Below are positions 62,701 to 64,000 of a stretch of 64,000 nucleotides of DNA, one piece after another; positions within the stretch are counted from its first letter, which is position 1; each line of letters begins with the position of its first letter. Both the position numbers and the translations under genes were made by a program. The DNA comes from Rhynchopus sp. YZ270_cl-10 (Eukaryota > Euglenozoa > Diplonemea > Diplonemida > Diplonemidae), in contig OZ037875.1 of the NCBI GenBank assembly GCA_964035575.1, positions 1,364,001 through 1,428,000 on the forward strand, written 5' to 3'. The notes under the pieces are model-generated. The model had not been told where the DNA came from and did no database searches. It saw nothing but the letters and a program-made list of their open reading frames with translations.

Positions 62701-63093
62701 AACTCGGACAACCTCCGGCTGACAATAGTGGATCTTGTGGTTTCCGAGAACAAGATGGACCCCATTTACGAAATTAACGGCTTAAGGACGTGCGAACCAG
62801 AAGAGTGGATGTACATACTGGAGAAGAAAGAGCAAGAAGTCAAGAGCATCGAGAAACTCTTGATGTCCATCAAGCAGGCCCCTGGAAGCTGCAGCAAAAT
62901 CCTGAGAGAGGATGCTCACACCGTCCAGGAGCCACCGTTGCACAAATGGATAGTCGAAACACTGGCGCAGCAGATCGGGGATTGTGACATTAACATTCAG
63001 AAGGGAGCAGCGGAGATGACAACTCTTCTCCACCTCTCGCGCCAACTGACGCTTGTCAAACGGACGGATGGGAACGCCGTGCATGCGACTTAG
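59704..63093 (+). CDS. Receptor: solute-binding domain, Cache-like sensor, HAMP-like, degenerate class III cyclase domain
   Basis: 1,129 residues, single exon. Signal peptide 1-15. Residues about 30-445 resemble family 1 extracellular solute-binding proteins of bacterial sugar ABC transporters (D-Q-M-T-I-Y-Y-R-K-D-L-L-D-K-Y-G-L, then G-W-N-I-A-A-A-P-V-P-G-P). Two transmembrane helices (about 460-481, 496-517) are followed by a ~200-residue outer region whose end (W-L-L-V-L-I-T-P-N-E-V-V-F) looks like a Cache sensor, a third helix (about 720-742), a HAMP-like stretch, a Ser-rich linker, and a cyclase-homology domain (about 838-1000: V-S-L-I-A-G-N-K-M-K-C-G-N-L-G). The two metal-binding Asp of active cyclases appear replaced (N-L-K-S in place of F-A-D-I), so it may bind a partner or signal without catalysis. 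A surface nutrient receptor is the natural reading. Confidence 0.72.
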   Translation: MFVALLSVFGVATCYSCECTAPSMNFTSTARTRELTIVDQLTRVSQCASLKKTADRYPSLRLDEVPESNIAGTPWARGLNEQRMALLTEMLDRKGTSQEIMYMDTNWIHPVEKHLEPLAFDHSNVREKLKHFDRDGNLIAVKILADQMTIYYRKDLLDKYGLEYPDQSWEQFESVFKDVQTRERAAGNTDFWGLAMCTDVGAASRVTYMLATLLSGHDGGMIVEDDGRVSINNPGAVKTLEMWSRWVTDSANTFLAPMSYGSSTTATLNYFNTGAAAAVMIWTSKSDTVKKKNEQEAVNGWNIAAAPVPGPTGAGVAGGWSATLSKFTREKEAAMFMMSELAGASIDLTFSRTDNEPVDKRVLSDPVLWAKYCAMNPVLCDSYEKYPAFWNRTTHRPAGGCRHLYDGCTAIVLEGVDAIFKGKLSAAEGAAAMEKRLNLLLGNIQQEEYEGESEWTSTRTSLVVIAALCALVLIAIVVFVIRQRRGLAVNSCTIPVSFVLGFITVACFALTVALIVDDANETSRSITAEVSLKSRSYSLLSVKHIVEASLHGMLGEPQRRPQSHIAQQTIAKTKSELAKLQLDPRSLLLLVDRMQSKVLVSSDPSRQEAGVEFPLLGQGLEHTTLVHRWLREVLMKYPSLSTAIIDESEDIRLDGAFANVMTPRSTDEHILEFVEGVEFDETHGELAQFTWLLVLITPNEVVFEKTDKGLRSSSELSVQLSLLGCIAILLFSTALLVPLNRLSRRMISVSTLDITSIHCANSRSILSEVRILEDTFATMCRMLVEYKSYIPKACFEQDEEEAPLALSVASAASNSSSSSNGFEASKGSSMSSNKSSQGKKLLAVTVNLKSCSCAMMMLDFSDTGLVSKRTEVYLAMLSQIEQLLCGGTMHAPSLMSAGCVRVSWGLVSPCSLPHERGGKCALDLVKLHGRNEDGLNEGFFVSLIAGNKMKCGNLGTSNVRSFCLSGEALVAEHLVRKTASYLTHANNGAVVVCTGKLYDNSDNLRLTIVDLVVSENKMDPIYEINGLRTCEPEEWMYILEKKEQEVKSIEKLLMSIKQAPGSCSKILREDAHTVQEPPLHKWIVETLAQQIGDCDINIQKGAAEMTTLLHLSRQLTLVKRTDGNAVHAT

Positions 63094-64000
63094 AAGTTGC
63101 GAGTTTTCATGGATTTGTGAGTTTACACAAGGTGGGGTGCGCTAGCAGCGTGATGTGTCATTTACTTCACTTTCTTTCTTGTGAAGCAATACGAATGCAC
63201 AACACACAGTAAGAAAAAGCGATGTTTTGTTGCTGTCTTTTTGCTTGTTTTTCTGTTCAGCTTTTTCTATTTTTTGGACACACCGAGAAGTGCTATGCGA
63301 ATGTGCTGCGGTGATGAGAATCAAAAATGCAATCAGAAGAACCCAAAAGGTGGTTCTTCTGTCCCTTTTTTTTTTACCGTGAACAATTTATTGTCATTAC
63401 GGATTCCGCATTGCCATGTAGGGTTACAGATTGCACACCTTTCCCAAGGTGTGTCTGAGTCCTCTGACATTTGCAAACTTTGGGTGGCCACAGGGGGATG
63501 AAGTGGCTTGTATTTCCTCCCACAGTCAGGACGGTTCATATATCTGTCTGTCCTAGAGGGGTCTGCTTACTTTTTTTTATTTATAATTGGTACCCCAACT
63601 ACGCAAGAAGTGCGCAATATGGGGTTTTCGGGAGCACCAATAATATTTTCCCAATTCGCAGGTGCATGATATATTTCAGGTACACTGTCGAGAGGGCCTT
63701 GTATTTCAAGTCAACTTTATTTTGTCTGGTGTGGTTTTCATGTCGGATTTCTTGCTCAGGTCACTGCACTCAGTTCATCAGCCAACAAGAAACCTTCGTT
63801 GGTTGCAGGAGTGGGATGAGTCAACCTTTTTCTTTTGACGCATTGTGAGTTCCGAACATGCACTTTTGAATGGTAAAAAAAAAAAAAAAAATCAGGGTTT
63901 TTCTCAGCAAAAAAAAACGCGAAAACAATATTGCTATTTTTGGCGAAGCTGAACAAGAAAAAACAATAAACCCACCTTTCTTTTGTCGAACAAATGTTAT
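63094..64000. other. Terminal spacer
   Basis: T-rich with short open frames only; I see no supported gene or repeat before the window ends. Confidence 0.5.

Overview
This window comes from a nuclear genome of a eukaryotic protist. Genes are GC-rich with spliceosomal introns (donors GTATGT, acceptors YAG). They sit in AT-rich, T-run-rich spacers. A CEP76-like gene points to centrioles or flagella, and a response-regulator receiver domain and mucin-like A-T-D-A-P repeats point away from animals. I cannot name the lineage from the sequence alone. Every host gene I can support lies on the + strand; the only well-supported minus-strand coding belongs to an inserted retroelement.

Layout. 1-2180: end of a coiled-coil gene whose last intron holds a MITE-like element. 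3495-6512: CEP76-like gene, then an eIF4E-family gene with three exons. 6513-9271: gene-poor stretch with several dispersed repeat families. 9272-11764: Golgi-type glycosyltransferase with a PLOD-like GT domain. 13118-40283: tandem array of five ~4.18 kb units, each carrying a secreted multicopper oxidase (MCO). Units 1, 2, 4 and 5 are intact; unit 3 is split by a 5,573 bp DIRS/PAT-like tyrosine-recombinase retroelement (22380-27952). The last spacer carries a separate 722 bp insertion with 5 bp target duplications. 40634-58819: NXPE-like esterase/acyltransferase, FkbM-like methyltransferase, receiver-domain coiled-coil protein, ankyrin protein, second NXPE-like paralogue, prenylcysteine-oxidase-like flavoprotein, GT61-like glycosyltransferase, and a frame-broken glycosyltransferase-like gene. 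59704-63093: a receptor joining a bacterial-type solute-binding domain, a Cache-like sensor and a degenerate class III cyclase domain.

Functionally, much of the window serves the secretory pathway or cell surface: PLOD-type GT, two NXPE-like enzymes, FkbM methyltransferase, GT61, the broken GT, the MCO array and the receptor. This suggests surface glycan or matrix building, but co-function is inferred from position and targeting only.

The least explained signals are (i) a ~50 bp hairpin element, here called R1, found in about 18 copies, all on the + strand, in introns and spacers, with paired changes that keep the stem, and (ii) the solute-binding/Cache/pseudo-cyclase receptor. No tRNA, rRNA or CRISPR array was recognised.
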